Source: an uncultured Eubacterium sp. (lineage in GTDB: Bacteria > Bacillota > Clostridia > Lachnospirales > Lachnospiraceae). Taken from it: a DNA stretch of 64,000 nucleotides. Below are positions 46,489-54,244 of this stretch, piece by piece. The notes below the pieces were generated by a model that saw only the letters and a program-made list of their open reading frames with translations, made no database searches and was not told the DNA's origin. Numbering within the stretch: position 1 is the stretch's first letter; the number at the start of each line of letters is the position of its first letter. Where the stretch lies: NCBI GenBank assembly GCA_910578975.1, contig CAJTRZ010000006.1, positions 1-64,000 on the forward strand. Direction: 5' to 3'. The position numbers and the translations under genes are program-made.

Positions 46489-47415
46489 TTACGCAAAGAG
46501 GGGGGTTGAAAAGTAACGTTCTGCCGTATCTGGTAAAACTGTTACAACTGTTTTTCCCTTTCCCAATTTCTTTGCCAGTTTAATTGCTGCTGCCACATTA
46601 GTCCCACTAGATATTCCACACATCAAGCCTTCTTTTCTAGCCAAATCCTTTGCAGTATTAATTGCTTCATCATCTGTTACAATATATATTTGATCATAAA
46701 TGTTCTGATCCAATATTTCAGGAATAATTCCATCCCCTATTCCCATTTGTATATGTGTGCCAATATTTCCGCCTGCCAGTATTGCAGCATTTTCCGGTTC
46801 TACTGCCCATATCTCAATGTCTGGATTTTGTGCCTTTAATACCGTTCCAATTCCTGTGATTGTTCCACCTGTTCCAATTCCTGAACAAAAGCCATGGATA
46901 GGACCTTCCACCTGTTCCATAATTTCCAATCCGGTATGATGTCTGTGCGCTTTCACATTATTTGGATTTTCAAACTGCTGTGGTACAAAAACATTTGGAT
47001 CTTTATCTGCCATATCCAATGCTGTCTGTAGACACTTATCAATACATTTTCCAATATCACCATCATCATGAATCAAAACAACCTCTGCTCCATAATGTTT
47101 CACTAACTTTCTTCTCTCTTCACTAACAGAATCAGGCATAATAATTATCGTCTTATAACCCCTTACCGCTCCAACTAAAGATAAACCAATTCCTTGATTA
47201 CCACTAGTTGGCTCTACAATAATTGTATTTTCGTGAAGTTTTCCAGCTGCCTCTGCTGCCTTAATCATTTCGTATGCAGTCCTTGTTTTAATAGACCCTC
47301 CTACATTCAGCCCCTCAAATTTTACTAAAACCTCTGCTGAGTTTTCATCTACCATATGATTTAACCGAACCATAGGTGTATGACCTATAAATTCCAAAAC
47401 ATTATTATATATCAT
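46489..47415 (-). CDS. cysK: Cysteine synthase A
   Basis: A PLP enzyme (308 aa) converting O-acetylserine and sulfide to cysteine. The start YNNVLEFIGHTPMVRLNHMVD, the PLP Lys in the GGSIKTRTAYEM region, the substrate loop PTSGNQGIG, the phosphate loop GIGTGGTITGIG and GISSGTN are typical. The usual KDR after the PLP Lys reads KTR, as in a minority of family members. Its own promoter is at 47470-47498 and its 3' end runs into element C. Confidence 0.93.
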   Translation of the reverse strand: MIYNNVLEFIGHTPMVRLNHMVDENSAEVLVKFEGLNVGGSIKTRTAYEMIKAAEAAGKLHENTIIVEPTSGNQGIGLSLVGAVRGYKTIIIMPDSVSEERRKLVKHYGAEVVLIHDDGDIGKCIDKCLQTALDMADKDPNVFVPQQFENPNNVKAHRHHTGLEIMEQVEGPIHGFCSGIGTGGTITGIGTVLKAQNPDIEIWAVEPENAAILAGGNIGTHIQMGIGDGIIPEILDQNIYDQIYIVTDDEAINTAKDLARKEGLMCGISSGTNVAAAIKLAKKLGKGKTVVTVLPDTAERYFSTPLFA

Positions 47416-47469
47416 AATCTGTTCCTTTTATATATTTCTCTATTATTATATTTTTTTGTCAACTAATTT

Positions 47470-47498
47470 ATTATATCTATTCCTCATAGATTAAGCAA
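47470..47498 (-). promoter_or_regulatory. Predicted promoter of cysK
   Basis: TTGCTT (47493-47498) and TATAAT (47470-47475) on the minus strand with a 17-base spacer; the leader is about 50 bases. Confidence 0.55.
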
Positions 47499-47574
47499 GC
47501 AGTCATTTATTATTTTTATTCTGTATTGCCCAAACGAACCGTTATATTTTTTATGTGATGTTTCGAAAAACCTA

Positions 47575-47603
47575 TTGACTATTAAAAATGTGTGTATTAA
47601 ACT
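47575..47603 (+). promoter_or_regulatory. Predicted promoter of the KLEE-repeat gene
   Basis: TTGACT (47575-47580) and TAAACT (47598-47603) with a 17-base spacer, about 20 bases ahead of a consensus SD. Confidence 0.6.
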
Positions 47604-47637
47604 AAAATTCCATTTATGAAGAAAGGAGGTCGTGGCA

Positions 47638-48120
47638 ATGGATTCTAATATTACAATTGAACAAATAAGTAACTTATTTGACACCAAAATAGAACAACTA
47701 AAAATTGACTTAGAGTTATCTCTTGAGACAAAATTAGAGGAAAAACTAGAAACTAAGTTAGAAGAAAAATTAGAAACTAAATTAGAGGAAAAACTAGATA
47801 TTAAACTGGACGAAAAACTAGATACTAAATTAGAAGAAAAACTAGATATTAAATTGGATGAAAAACTAGATGCTAAGTTTGATGAAAAGTTAAACCCAAT
47901 ATATAACCGTTTAGATAATCTTGATGACAGATTAAAGAATGTAGAATTAACTCAGGAAAACAAAATATTACCAGCTATTAATGAATTAACTTCCGTATAT
48001 TTATCAACATATAGAACCTTTGAAAAAAAATCAAAACAAATTGATACATTAGTAGAAGATGTAAAAGTTATAAAATTAGTACTAGAAGACCATAGTCGCA
48101 AATTACAAAAAATATCATAG
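47638..48120 (+). CDS. Coiled-coil protein with KLEEKLET repeats, unknown function
   Basis: A 160-aa soluble protein with no signal or membrane segment. Residues ~30-85 are a tandem array of 4-8 residue units (KLETKLEEKLETKLEEKLD and variants) encoded by imperfect 24-base repeats, predicted to form a long charged helix. The rest (NRLDNLDDRLKNVE..., then EDVKVIKLVLEDHSRKLQKI) is also helical coiled coil. The ATG at 47638 follows a consensus AAAGGAGGT SD; a GTG two codons earlier is less likely. I do not recognise a function; a role as a molecular spacer or scaffold is only a guess. Confidence 0.75.
   Translation: MDSNITIEQISNLFDTKIEQLKIDLELSLETKLEEKLETKLEEKLETKLEEKLDIKLDEKLDTKLEEKLDIKLDEKLDAKFDEKLNPIYNRLDNLDDRLKNVELTQENKILPAINELTSVYLSTYRTFEKKSKQIDTLVEDVKVIKLVLEDHSRKLQKIS
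47731..47894 (+). repeat. Intragenic 24-bp repeat tract
   Basis: About seven imperfect 24-base units of the form AAATTAGARGAAAAACTAGA plus four bases encode the KLEE/KLET array. Such tracts are prone to unit gain and loss by slippage. Confidence 0.75.
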
Positions 48121-48122
48121 AA

Positions 48123-48154
48123 AAAAGGTGTCACATCAACTGTGACACCTTTTT
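48123..48154. terminator. Bidirectional terminator between the KLEE-repeat gene and pnp
   Basis: A perfect 13-bp stem AAAAGGTGTCACA/TGTGACACCTTTT with a 5-base loop lies between convergent genes. Confidence 0.9.
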
Positions 48155-48163
48155 CTATAAAAA

Positions 48164-50248
48164 TTATTCTGCATCTTTAATAGAAAAACTCATTCTTCCC
48201 ATCTTGTCTTTGCCTAAGCATTTCACTTTAACTTTGTCTCCAAGTGTTAAGAAATCTTCTACATGATTTACTCTTTCTTTAGCAATCTTTGAAATATGAA
48301 CCATTCCCTCTTTGCCTGGTGCAAACTCTACAAACGCACCAAATTCTTTAATGCTGACGACAACACCTTCTAACATCATGCCTTCTTCAAAATCAGTAAC
48401 AATTGTTTCAATATATTTAATTGCTTTCGCAATCATATCCTTATCCACACCACAAACTGAAACCATGCCTTCGTCTGTAATATCAATCTTAACGCCTGTC
48501 TCTTCGATAATCGCATTAATAACTTTGCCACTCTTGCCTACAACATCTCCAATCTTATCTGGATCAATCTGAATCATCTCGATCTTTGGAGCATATTCAT
48601 TTACTTCCTTACGTGGCTCTGAGATAGCCGGTTTCATACAATTATCCATAATGAACAGTCTTGCTTCTCTTGTTCTTGCAATAGCACCTTCTACGATATC
48701 TCTTGTAAGGCCATGAATCTTAATATCCATCTGGATAGCTGTAATACCTTCCGTTGTACCAGTTACCTTAAAGTCCATATCTCCAAAGAAATCTTCTAAT
48801 CCCTGGATATCTGTAAGCAATACATAATCATCATCTGTATCACCAGTTACAAGACCACATGAAATACCTGCTACCATAGCTTTTAACGGTACACCTGCTG
48901 CCATTAATGACATACACGATGAACATGTAGAAGCCATTGATGTAGAACCATTAGATTCAAATGTCTCTGATACTGTTCTAATAGCATATGGGAACTCTGC
49001 CTCACTAGGAAGTACAGGCATAAGTGCCTTTTCTGCCAATGCACCATGTCCAATTTCTCTACGTCCTGGACCTCTGGATGGCTTTGTTTCTCCAACAGAA
49101 TATGATGGGAAGTTATAATGATGCATATATCTCTTTGTCTTAACGTTTTCATCTAGTCCATCAATTCTCTGTGCCTCTGATAGTGGTGCTAATGTACATA
49201 CGTTACAAATCTGTGTCTGTCCTCTTGTAAACATTGCTGAACCATGAACTCTAGGAACAATATCTGTCTCACCCGCAAGAGGTCTGATCTGATCAAGTGC
49301 TCTACCGTCTGGTCTCTTATGATCTTTTAAAATCATCTTACGAACAGTCTTTTTCTGATACTGATAAATCGCCTCACCTAAAACTGCAAGCCATTCTTCG
49401 TTTTCAGCAAAAGCTTCTTCTAATTTTTCAGTAATCTCTTTTATGTTTGCTTCTCTTGTCTGCTTATCATCAGTGAAAACTGCTACTTCCATATCTGCCG
49501 GTGGCACAATTTCCTTGATCGCATCAAATAATTCTTCCGGAATTGCACAACTTTCATATGTGTGTTTTTCCTTACCTACTTCTGCCACAATTTTATCAAT
49601 AAATTCAATGATTGTCTGGTTTACATCATGTGCCATGTAAATTGCTTCAATCATCTTATCTTCTGGTATAATATTTGCACCAGCTTCAATCATAATAACC
49701 TTTTCCTTTGTTGAAGCAACTGTTAACTGAAGGTCACCATCATTCCAAACTGCCTGACTCGGATTTACAATAAACTCTCCATCCACCATACCTACCTGTG
49801 TCATCGCACATGGTCCGTCAAATGGGATATCTGAGATGCATGTTGAAATCGCTGAACCTAACATTGCAACTATTTCAGGTCTGCATTCAGGATCAACTGC
49901 CATAACTAAGTTATTTAAAGAAACATCATTTCGGTAATCCTTTGGGAACAGAGGTCTCATAGGGCGGTCTATAACTCGCGCTGTAAGAACTGAATTTTCT
50001 GAAGCTTTTCCTTCTCTTTTATTAAATCCACCAGGTATCTTTCCTACAGAATACATCTTTTCTTCAAATTCAACAGAAAGTGGGAAGAAATCCACACCAT
50101 CTCTTGGCTTGTCCGATGCTGTTGCTGTAGACAAAACTGTTGTGTCTCCATAGTGCATAAATGCTGCACCATTCGCCTGTGCTGCTACTCTTCCTACATC
50201 CACTGTAAGAGTTCTGCCAGCAAGTTCCATACTAAAACTCTTGTACAT
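48164..50248 (-). CDS. pnp: Polyribonucleotide nucleotidyltransferase (PNPase)
   Basis: A phosphorolytic 3'-5' exoribonuclease (694 aa) acting in mRNA decay. Two RNase PH domains (FPLSVEFEEKMYSVGKIPGGFNKREG; second copy with SYSVGETKPSRGPGRREIGHGALAEKAL), a helical linker, then KH (IGDVVGKSGKVINAIIEETG) and S1 (LEGVVVSIKEFGAFVEFAPGKEGMVHISKI) domains. In most Firmicutes it follows rpsO directly; here the pilus island lies between. It has its own promoter (50417-50445) and a structured leader. The only good SD (AAGGAG) is about 30 bases before the ATG, separated by a small hairpin. Confidence 0.97.
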   Translation of the reverse strand: MYKSFSMELAGRTLTVDVGRVAAQANGAAFMHYGDTTVLSTATASDKPRDGVDFFPLSVEFEEKMYSVGKIPGGFNKREGKASENSVLTARVIDRPMRPLFPKDYRNDVSLNNLVMAVDPECRPEIVAMLGSAISTCISDIPFDGPCAMTQVGMVDGEFIVNPSQAVWNDGDLQLTVASTKEKVIMIEAGANIIPEDKMIEAIYMAHDVNQTIIEFIDKIVAEVGKEKHTYESCAIPEELFDAIKEIVPPADMEVAVFTDDKQTREANIKEITEKLEEAFAENEEWLAVLGEAIYQYQKKTVRKMILKDHKRPDGRALDQIRPLAGETDIVPRVHGSAMFTRGQTQICNVCTLAPLSEAQRIDGLDENVKTKRYMHHYNFPSYSVGETKPSRGPGRREIGHGALAEKALMPVLPSEAEFPYAIRTVSETFESNGSTSMASTCSSCMSLMAAGVPLKAMVAGISCGLVTGDTDDDYVLLTDIQGLEDFFGDMDFKVTGTTEGITAIQMDIKIHGLTRDIVEGAIARTREARLFIMDNCMKPAISEPRKEVNEYAPKIEMIQIDPDKIGDVVGKSGKVINAIIEETGVKIDITDEGMVSVCGVDKDMIAKAIKYIETIVTDFEEGMMLEGVVVSIKEFGAFVEFAPGKEGMVHISKIAKERVNHVEDFLTLGDKVKVKCLGKDKMGRMSFSIKDAE

Positions 50249-50258
50249 AATCTTATCT

Positions 50259-50277
50259 CGTTGCTATAATTTAGCAA
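50259..50277 (-). other. Small hairpin between SD and start of pnp
   Basis: GTTGCTA and TAGCAAC form a stem of about 7 bp between AAGGAG and the ATG. Folding would shorten the effective SD-to-start distance from about 30 to about 13 bases. Confidence 0.55.
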
Positions 50278-50299
50278 CTTCTCCTTCTATTTATTCTTC

Positions 50300-50386
50300 G
50301 CAGAAGAATCCGAAACTACTGGAAAAACCAGTAACTATACCTCTCTGTTACTGCCCTTTACAGTGGCTTCGGCTTGGTTCTTCTGC
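50300..50386 (-). ncRNA. Structured, branched leader of pnp
   Basis: Outer arms GCAGAAGAA and TTCTTCTGC (50300-50308 with 50378-50386) pair perfectly. An inner CCGAA/TTCGG pair and two hairpins (ACTG..CAGT and ACTGG-TTTTT-CCAGT) give a branched fold. Position in the pnp 5' UTR suggests autoregulation, by analogy with the pnp leader hairpin cut by RNase III in Escherichia coli. Confidence 0.6.
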
Positions 50387-50416
50387 ATAATCATGGAAAA
50401 TACCATAATCTTAATA

Positions 50417-50445
50417 ATTATAATAGATATATATAGAAAATGCAA
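50417..50445 (-). promoter_or_regulatory. Predicted promoter of pnp
   Basis: TTGCAT (50440-50445) and a perfect TATAAT (50417-50422) with a 17-base spacer, just downstream of the pilus operon terminator. Confidence 0.7.
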
Positions 50446-50466
50446 GTCAGAGCCCTTCAAAAACAA

Positions 50467-50500
50467 AAACAGACACTAAGAAATATCTTTATGTCTGTTT
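50467..50500 (-). terminator. Terminator of the pilus operon
   Basis: A 9-bp stem AAACAGACA/TGTCTGTTT followed on the minus strand by a U-rich tract. It overlaps the stop codon of the last sortase gene. Confidence 0.85.
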
Positions 50501-51074
50501 ACGTTTTAACTCTTTCATTTAATACACACCTTACAACATATCGGGTGTTTCCAGGAATCGTACATGTAAATACTGTCATATCCCACTCGCCACTTATCAT
50601 CGCTTTACTATTATAACCTCCAACAACTTCCGTATATGTTACAGTATAATGATGCTCTGCCTGATTAATATCTGTAATAATTATTTCACTTCCCGTCTCA
50701 ATCTCTGATAAACTTCTAAGCATACTCCGATAATTATGACCTGCCAGAATTAAGTTTCTCTCATCTATATTTCCCAAGTATCGACATACTCCCTTTTCAG
50801 AATTTTCACTATTCCATTCTGAGCATATCGGAAGAACCACACCAAGAGACGGGATATTTAATACTCCAATATACTTTGTATCATTAATGCGATATAACAT
50901 ACTGTCATCATGATCTTGTGCATCATATTCTTCTATTTTGTGAAGAACATCTTTTATTATTTTTCCAGATTTCATATCTTGGAGTTCATATTTTATAACC
51001 ATAATCACAGAAATAGATATAAGCACAATTCCAATAGCCAGCAGCACCTTACCAAACCTTTTTTTAATCTTCAT
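50499..51074 (-). CDS. Sortase, small type (class uncertain)
   Basis: A membrane transpeptidase of 191 aa with an N-terminal membrane segment (~residues 8-27). The catalytic set is His in LAGHNYRS, Cys in FTCTIPGN and Arg in TRYVVR. It lacks the C-terminal membrane segment of class C pilin polymerases, so it is the better candidate for attaching finished pili or the anchor pilin to the wall; this role is inferred. Its ATG overlaps the end of the preceding LPXTG gene by 11 bases, implying coupling. Last gene of the pilus operon. Confidence 0.88.
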   Translation of the reverse strand: MKIKKRFGKVLLAIGIVLISISVIMVIKYELQDMKSGKIIKDVLHKIEEYDAQDHDDSMLYRINDTKYIGVLNIPSLGVVLPICSEWNSENSEKGVCRYLGNIDERNLILAGHNYRSMLRSLSEIETGSEIIITDINQAEHHYTVTYTEVVGGYNSKAMISGEWDMTVFTCTIPGNTRYVVRCVLNERVKT

Positions 51075-51804
51075 TTTTTAATATTCTAACTCCCAGCATC
51101 GTCAATACAATTCCAAAACAACCTATCAAAACTACATTCATTGTTTTAAGACCTGTTTGTGGTATTTTGGGATTATTATCTGTTGTTTTTGATGTCTGTT
51201 CTATTGTTGTGTATTCCTCTGTAGTAACACCTGTTATAGTTGTTTCCTCTGTAATTACATTGGTTGTTTTTGATGTCTGCTCTACATTTTTTTCCACAAT
51301 TTTAGGAATAACATCGATATCATAAATATCATTTGTTCCAAACTGCTTTTGTGGAACAGATAATACGAGTGGCGTAATCATATATTCCTTTTCATCTTCT
51401 AAATATTTTACAGATTCGATATAATAAATTCCCTCTTCTAATTGAGTAAAAACCGCTTTGCCAAATTTATCTGTTTCTGTGATTTTATCAGGTTTCAAAT
51501 TACATTCCACCAAGAGTAACTGCACCCTTTCAGCAACACCTTTTGTGTCGCCTGTATCTGTCAAGTGCTTTAAGTCTGATGCGATTTTATCAAAACAAGA
51601 TTTTACAATAATTTCTCCATTTATAACATCTGCAACTTTATACAAACGAATTTCCATTTTCTCAATAGTTTCCCCATTATACTTACAAACCAAATTGATA
51701 GAAGAGAGTGTTTCACTGGAGAACACAGTGAACATCATTAATAATGACATAATACTTAATGTAAATAAAAACAAAATGTTCTTACAGAAATATTTTTTTA
51801 TCAC
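51064..51804 (-). CDS. LPXTG-type minor (anchor) pilin
   Basis: A 246-aa surface protein: signal peptide (~1-28), a single Cna_B/SpaA-like beta domain (LVCKYNGETIEKMEIRLYKVADV ... GIYYIESVKY), a Thr-rich stalk (~175-215) and a C-terminal sorting signal IPQTG with hydrophobic segment and charged tail. Size and position fit the small wall-anchoring pilin of a three-component pilus. The GTG start has an AAAGGAG SD at 8 bases and overlaps the srtC stop by 4 bases. Confidence 0.87.
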   Translation of the reverse strand: MIKKYFCKNILFLFTLSIMSLLMMFTVFSSETLSSINLVCKYNGETIEKMEIRLYKVADVINGEIIVKSCFDKIASDLKHLTDTGDTKGVAERVQLLLVECNLKPDKITETDKFGKAVFTQLEEGIYYIESVKYLEDEKEYMITPLVLSVPQKQFGTNDIYDIDVIPKIVEKNVEQTSKTTNVITEETTITGVTTEEYTTIEQTSKTTDNNPKIPQTGLKTMNVVLIGCFGIVLTMLGVRILKNED

Positions 51805-52610
51805 TGTCTTTCTCCTTTCCTTCCTCTTAATATTACTATAATTATTACCAAAGCAGGCAGTATACCTACTACCAATGATATAATTATTTTATCCACTTTA
51901 ACTGCATCAGCAACAACTGTCTCTCGAATCTTTTCAATCCTATGTCCTCTTACTAACAAGCGATGTGTATTGATTCCATATGGAGTGCAGGTCACAAGCG
52001 TACAGTAATCTTTACCTTTCTTAATTGCCAATCCATCTATCTCTTCCGGTAAAACAACCTGAATTTTATCTATCTCATAAGTCAGCATTTCTTCAAGGGT
52101 ATAAAGTGTAAAAACATCCCCTATGACTAATTCATCTAAATTAGAAAACAATTTAGCACTGGGAAGTCCCCTATGCCCTGAAACGACACAATGGGTACTT
52201 TCCCCTCCAACCGGCAATGACGAACCCGGAATATGTCCCACACCCGACGAGAGAACTGCCTCTGACGTTCCATGATAAATTGCCAGTTTCACATTAATAA
52301 CAGGAATTTCTATGTAACTCATAATTCCCGAATCTGAAATATCTAGAAGGCTGTTATATTCTTTTTGCTCTCTATCAGATAAAATATAATTTTGTTCCTT
52401 TGAAGAAATTACTTCATTGTAATTTCTTGCTTCAGACAAAAGCCTGTTATAAGTTTCATCATCTAATTTTTCCACATCCTTTGTATAACTCTCAATAATT
52501 TCTATCTGGAAAAGAGAATTATACCAGTCGCTTACTGTAGGATACAAAAGCAGAAACAACCCTGTTAAAAATATTAATATAAAAATAATTGTTGAAAAAT
52601 GCTTCTTCAT
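51801..52610 (-). CDS. Class C sortase (pilin polymerase)
   Basis: A 269-aa pilus-specific transpeptidase. It has an N-terminal membrane segment, a lid-like region (LLDISDSGIMSYIEIP), the catalytic His in VVSGHRGLP, Cys-Arg in LVTCTPYGINTHRLLVRG, and a C-terminal membrane segment (~235-260), all class C features. It would join backbone pilins through the Lys of the pilin motif to the LPXTG Thr. The ATG at 52610 follows AAGGAG; 22 upstream codons lack an SD. Confidence 0.93.
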   Translation of the reverse strand: MKKHFSTIIFILIFLTGLFLLLYPTVSDWYNSLFQIEIIESYTKDVEKLDDETYNRLLSEARNYNEVISSKEQNYILSDREQKEYNSLLDISDSGIMSYIEIPVINVKLAIYHGTSEAVLSSGVGHIPGSSLPVGGESTHCVVSGHRGLPSAKLFSNLDELVIGDVFTLYTLEEMLTYEIDKIQVVLPEEIDGLAIKKGKDYCTLVTCTPYGINTHRLLVRGHRIEKIRETVVADAVKVDKIIISLVVGILPALVIIIVILRGRKGERQ

Positions 52611-52633
52611 ACAGGATTCTCCTTGTTGGAATG

Positions 52634-52670
52634 CTGCCATGCCTATAAATCTCAAATATAGACATGGCAG
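52634..52670 (-). other. Intercistronic hairpin between pilin and sortase genes
   Basis: An 8-bp stem CTGCCATG/CATGGCAG lies after the pilin stop and before the srtC SD. Without a U run it is likely an mRNA processing or stability element that keeps pilin mRNA above sortase mRNA. Confidence 0.6.
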
Positions 52671-52684
52671 TACCATTCATTCAA

Positions 52685-54244
52685 TTATTTTAATAAATTC
52701 TGCTCTTTTTTTCTCATGCATTTCACTACAAACAATACAATAGCTAATAATACGAGAATTCCGCCTACAATATAGAAAATTGTTGTTCCGATACCACCGG
52801 TAGAAGGAAGGAGCGAACCGTTATAGTTTATTACCTGTACACCACCTGATATATATTTTATTTGTTCTACCATTGTTGTTGTTCCATCGTCATTTTCTAC
52901 TTCTGAATTTATTTTCTCTACTGTCACTAAACTATTTAATCTAATCGTAATTTCTTTGACCTCTGAAGTTCTATTAAATCCTTCCGGAGCTTTTGTTTCA
53001 CTGAGATAATAGGTAGAAGCATCAAATCCAGTCAGTAATACATTTCCCGCTACAATAGTATCTGTTGTCAGACCGGCCTGAATTTCCTTTGCTGTCGCTC
53101 TTCTATAAACTGTCTCTCCTTCTTCATTTTCTGTCTTTACTAATCTGATCGGGTCATAATTTTCGATATCTCTATAATCATAAATTTTAAATTCTGCACC
53201 ATCAATTTGTATATTACTGTCATTGGTCTTTATGATTCCAAATCTATATGTGTAAGTTTTTGTCTGTGCCATTGCTGTAGTATTTCCATCACCATAAGTC
53301 AAGTATGTAGAATTCACATTTGGATTAGCACGTCCAAGCGTAGCGTTTTCGTTAAGCTCTGCTGAATATCTGACAGTAATTGTTGAACTTTCCGCCAATG
53401 CAGATACAAACTCATTCTCAAAATCTATTTTAAAAGTATATCCATCTCCGTCATAACTGATAGTATAATATTTAGAATCAATATATTCTCCTGCTTCTAA
53501 AGTTCCTGCATTATTATAATTAATCTCAAAGGAATCTTTATTCAAAGTAAGTCCCTTATCCATTGTATCTATAATGCAATAATTTTCTGCTCCTTTTCCT
53601 ACCGTTGCTGTTATAGAAAAATTAACAGTTTCTCCAATGTCCGCATCATTTTCGTCACGCCAACTATCTGCTACTGAATTTTCATTAACTCTTTTTATAA
53701 TTACCGGTACTCCGTTTTTCTCCATAACATTCATCTGTGTATTGGTAGTATTTAAAATAACCAAAGAACCAACAGAAGAATCAACAAGATAATAACCTAA
53801 CGGAATATTTTGGATTGTAGCCGTTGCCGTTTCATCATCTCCTACGCCTTTTGCTGTTCCTGCCGGTTCAATCGTATTATTATTTCTTGCATATGCAATT
53901 GCTTCCTGTGCAAATTTCTGTAATTCTGATTCAGATGTGGATAACTGGGTAATTGCACCGGTATTTTCATCATAAGAAAAATATACGCCGATATACAAAT
54001 AATTTCCCTCACTGTCTTTCTGCAGTACAAATGATTTCCACTCCCTATTAATGGTATAGTTATAAGCACTTGAGCCATCCCAGCTTAAATCAAAAATACG
54101 ATATGCATTATATGTCTGATCCTTCACAGCATTATTAATAATAATTTCTCCTGAATTTTCTCCAGCTCTCTGTGCTCCAAAAGCTGATACACTGACTGTA
54201 AATGCCAAAACAAATGACATTAAAATTGTTAATAATTTTTTCAT
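52685..54244 (-). CDS. Backbone pilin (isopeptide-forming), internal start option
   Basis: Read alone, this is a normal 519-aa major pilin. The ATG at 54244 is preceded by AAAGGA at about 11 bases. A signal peptide (MKKLLTILMSFVLAFTVSVS, likely cleaved after AFGA), pilin-motif Lys in GVPVIIKRVNEN, isopeptide-type domains with the E-box YYLSETKAPEGFN, and the sorting signal LPSTGG (479-483) with membrane segment and Lys/Arg tail are present. It overlaps in frame with the 1852-codon frame and is listed separately because independent initiation is plausible. Confidence 0.6.
   Translation of the reverse strand: MKKLLTILMSFVLAFTVSVSAFGAQRAGENSGEIIINNAVKDQTYNAYRIFDLSWDGSSAYNYTINREWKSFVLQKDSEGNYLYIGVYFSYDENTGAITQLSTSESELQKFAQEAIAYARNNNTIEPAGTAKGVGDDETATATIQNIPLGYYLVDSSVGSLVILNTTNTQMNVMEKNGVPVIIKRVNENSVADSWRDENDADIGETVNFSITATVGKGAENYCIIDTMDKGLTLNKDSFEINYNNAGTLEAGEYIDSKYYTISYDGDGYTFKIDFENEFVSALAESSTITVRYSAELNENATLGRANPNVNSTYLTYGDGNTTAMAQTKTYTYRFGIIKTNDSNIQIDGAEFKIYDYRDIENYDPIRLVKTENEEGETVYRRATAKEIQAGLTTDTIVAGNVLLTGFDASTYYLSETKAPEGFNRTSEVKEITIRLNSLVTVEKINSEVENDDGTTTMVEQIKYISGGVQVINYNGSLLPSTGGIGTTIFYIVGGILVLLAIVLFVVKCMRKKEQNLLK

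Noticed and set aside
47416..47480. T-box or cysteine-responsive leader ahead of cysK
   Set aside because: The leader is only about 50 bases from the predicted promoter, too short for a T-box, and no conserved motif is seen.
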